Below are positions 35,982 to 38,400 of a stretch of 38,400 nucleotides of DNA, one piece after another. The notes below the pieces were generated by a model, which made no database searches, was not told the origin of the DNA, and worked only from the letters and a program-made list of their open reading frames with translations. Location of the stretch: NCBI GenBank assembly GCA_014376535.1, contig JACMRH010000490.1:1-38400 (forward strand), read 5' to 3'. Position numbers and translations under genes: made by a program. Numbering within the stretch: the first letter of the stretch is position 1; the number at the start of each line of letters is the position of its first letter. The stretch is from Cytophagales bacterium. Its GTDB lineage: Bacteria > Bacteroidota > Bacteroidia > Cytophagales > UBA9547.

Positions 35982-36605
35982 TTATGCCGAAACCTCGATT
36001 TTTAGTACACCTGGATTTAATTTCAATTCAATGGTTTTTTTGTGTTTGGTTAGTTGCTGAAGTATATTTTTTTTTAGCATTTGCCTAGCTTTAGAAAGTT
36101 GCGATTTAGATGTGCCAACTGAAATATTCAAAGCCTCTGCTATTTGTAGATGTGAGTATGATTCGATAGCAAATAGATTAAATACAAGTCTATAGCCATC
36201 AGGCAATGAGTTTATCAACTCTAATAATTCTTCTTCATTTAGCTTGGCAGCAATTTCAGAAATGAAACTTTCTTCTTCTTCTTCAATGGATCCCAATTGA
36301 AAATCGTCCGAAACATTAAACGATATCTGCTCATTTAATTTTTTGTTATTTTTATAATAATCAATTGCCGAGTTTATGAAGATCCTTCTTATCCACCCAT
36401 CAAAAGATCCGCTTCCATTGAATTTCTCTATTTGGGTAAAGATTTTTATAAAAGCATCCTGAAAAATATCTTCTGTTTCAAAACTGGTACGTGCATATCG
36501 TTTGCAAATGAACCTCATTCTGGGTGCATAGGTCTTATACAAGGCTTCCTGTGCCTTTGCATTTCCTCTTTTACATCCTGAAATTAATTCCTGCTCAGTG
36601 TACAC
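35982..36605 (-). CDS. ECF-type RNA polymerase sigma factor
   Basis: Region 2 'YKTYAPRMRFICKRYARTSFETEDIFQDAFIKIFTQIEKFNGSGSFDGWIRRIFINSAIDYYK'; region 4 'LINSLPDGYRLVFNLFAIESYSHLQIAEALNISVGTSKSQLSKARQMLKK'. Confidence 0.95.
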   Translation of the reverse strand: MYTEQELISGCKRGNAKAQEALYKTYAPRMRFICKRYARTSFETEDIFQDAFIKIFTQIEKFNGSGSFDGWIRRIFINSAIDYYKNNKKLNEQISFNVSDDFQLGSIEEEEESFISEIAAKLNEEELLELINSLPDGYRLVFNLFAIESYSHLQIAEALNISVGTSKSQLSKARQMLKKNILQQLTKHKKTIELKLNPGVLKIEVSA

Positions 36606-36740
36606 AATGCTTAGACTTTAGTTTGGTAAAATAGTTGCCTGAAAAAAATGAAGATTTCAAATAAAAATTAATTTTCCATTTTAGATGCAACCATCCAGGG
36701 TATTTACTGTCTATAACCTTAAACCCATAAAATGTAACCT

Positions 36741-38400
36741 ATGGCAAATCGAATTACTATGAAAAAGTTTTTATTATCTCTAACAATAGGACTGGGTTTG
36801 TCAGCTCTTCAGTTTCTGTCGGCCCAGACTAATAGCACAATGTGCGATGCAACTTTTAAAGAGGATTTTTCACTCCATGTAGAACCGGAAAGGTATCCTT
36901 CGGGGTTCTATCGCTACTTTGCAGCAAATGGTACAGGTTCTTTTACATGGGATTTTGGGGATAATTCAACACCAGAATATGGGAGTTTTGTAAAACATCA
37001 TTTTAACGAAAATGGGACTTACAAAGTAAAGTTAACAGTGCAGAGAAAGTATGCAATTCCTCTCGACAATGGAATGGCAGATGCTCTTTGTCTTGATTCC
37101 AGCATTCAATACATTGAGGTAAACCAATGTAATGCTTCTTATAATACTACAGATTATTATTCAAAAACTTATCCTATACAATATTCCGGCACTACTTTAG
37201 AAGCAGTACAAAAAGGACAAAACAATTATTTGTGGGATTTTGGTGATGGTTCTCAAAGAGATACGGGATCTATTGTCAAACATTCTTTTCCAAAACCAGG
37301 CAAGTATTATATAAGCTTGGGTGTATCATCTTTGGCAAAAGACACCCTTTCAACCCCATGTAAAAGTTTTAAAGGCGAATGGATTATTATAGGCGGACAA
37401 ATTACAAGTGATTCTACATCACCTGGAAACTGTCAAACTTTTATCAAACCAGAAATTCTAGGTACAAGTGTGATCTTTTCGGATAGGCTAATGATAGATT
37501 ATTTTAACAATGCATACCAGGAGTTTTACAACTGGGATTTTGGCGATGGAACTAGTGGATCAGGTAGAAATATTAAACATCAATATGAGAAACCCGGCCA
37601 ATACATTGCAGTCTTAAAAAAGGAAGTTTATTTTGATCCATGTCCTGAAACGATCAATGGAATAAGATGTATGGCTGTAAGATCATTGATTTGCTCATCC
37701 ACTCAAACATTCAATATTGATATGGGTAATACTGCCACGTGCTCTACAAGTATCCGATATTCGGCTGATGGTCTTAAAGTATCTTTTTCTCAAGACATTG
37801 AGAAAATAATTAATAATGACACAAACTCTATTATAGCACCTTATAAATTTCAGAGTCAAAAATTATTTTGGAACTATGGAGATGGCACCACCGACACAAC
37901 TTCGGACTATTTTGCGGTACACAATTATAAAACGGCCGGAGAATATACTGCAAAACTAACAAGGATTTCAGGTTTGCCGTTTTACCTTGTGGATCCGAGA
38001 GAATCTACGCCCGGTGGTTTTGGATTCAATAGTATAATGCCAGGTGGTTGTGTTGTTATTATAACGCCTTGTACTTCCTTTGCAGAAATTCAGGTAAAAG
38101 TAACTGAGGAAGAAGTTAAAAAATGCAAGTCTTATTTTGATTGGTCACTTGATGGAGATAAGTTAAAGCTCAAAAGCAATACATCAGGTGACAATATAGG
38201 TTTTGCAAGACTGGATTTTGGAGATGGAGACTGGACAGAAACAAACGGTAATTTAATATCTACTGCCCACACTTACACTCAACCAGGCACTTACGAAATA
38301 TGCCTTCAAATTGCCACTGTTTCAGATTCCGTTCTGCCTTATGTAAGATTAGCTAGTTACTGTTCTGATACCTATTGTCAATCGGTTGTAGTAGGAACTA
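36741..38400 (+). CDS. Secreted multi-PKD-domain protein, 3' end beyond the window (alternative start 36759)
   Basis: Manual translation: signal peptide 'MKKFLLSLTIGLGLSALQFLSAQT' (from 36759); PKD motifs 'FTWDFGDNSTPEYG', 'NYLWDFGDGSQRD', 'FYNWDFGDGTSGSG', 'LFWNYGDGTTDT', 'RLDFGDGDWTET', each followed by an H.F/Y...G.Y strand; not in the ORF track, presumably because no stop lies inside the window. Confidence 0.85.
   Translation, partial: MANRITMKKFLLSLTIGLGLSALQFLSAQTNSTMCDATFKEDFSLHVEPERYPSGFYRYFAANGTGSFTWDFGDNSTPEYGSFVKHHFNENGTYKVKLTVQRKYAIPLDNGMADALCLDSSIQYIEVNQCNASYNTTDYYSKTYPIQYSGTTLEAVQKGQNNYLWDFGDGSQRDTGSIVKHSFPKPGKYYISLGVSSLAKDTLSTPCKSFKGEWIIIGGQITSDSTSPGNCQTFIKPEILGTSVIFSDRLMIDYFNNAYQEFYNWDFGDGTSGSGRNIKHQYEKPGQYIAVLKKEVYFDPCPETINGIRCMAVRSLICSSTQTFNIDMGNTATCSTSIRYSADGLKVSFSQDIEKIINNDTNSIIAPYKFQSQKLFWNYGDGTTDTTSDYFAVHNYKTAGEYTAKLTRISGLPFYLVDPRESTPGGFGFNSIMPGGCVVIITPCTSFAEIQVKVTEEEVKKCKSYFDWSLDGDKLKLKSNTSGDNIGFARLDFGDGDWTETNGNLISTAHTYTQPGTYEICLQIATVSDSVLPYVRLASYCSDTYCQSVVVGT

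Overview
38.4-kb chromosomal window from an AT-rich Bacteroidota genome. I infer a Cytophagales-type lineage from T9SS sorting domains, PorP/SprF, CHU_C-type Ig repeats and TTG-N19-TAnnTTTG promoters. Housekeeping genes: parE, tRNA-Gly(GCC), tRNA-Leu(UAA), rlmN, accD, dcd. Envelope and secretion genes: several T9SS cargo proteins (type A and type B sorting domains), including a 1914-aa protein with about 13 Ig-like repeats coupled to a PorP/SprF gene and facing a PorE-like PD40 gene; a membrane-anchored SpoIIE/PP2C phosphatase; a TolC-MFP-RND efflux operon; a bestrophin/beta-carbonic anhydrase pair; an ECF sigma factor next to a protein that appears to join an inner-membrane anti-sigma-like N-terminus to an outer-membrane beta-barrel; and a 3'-truncated PKD protein missing from the ORF track. 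Best candidates for something new: (1) a two-gene ABC-type ATPase plus putative PD-(D/E)xK protein module at 711-2668, which looks like a compact defence-type system; (2) the sigma/dual-membrane anti-sigma-like pair at 34401-36605; (3) a dispersed ~185-bp repeat in inverted orientation on both sides of the RND operon; (4) the SprF/giant adhesin/PorE-like locus with a recent ~468-bp internal duplication. All assignments come from reading motifs by eye; no database search was run.
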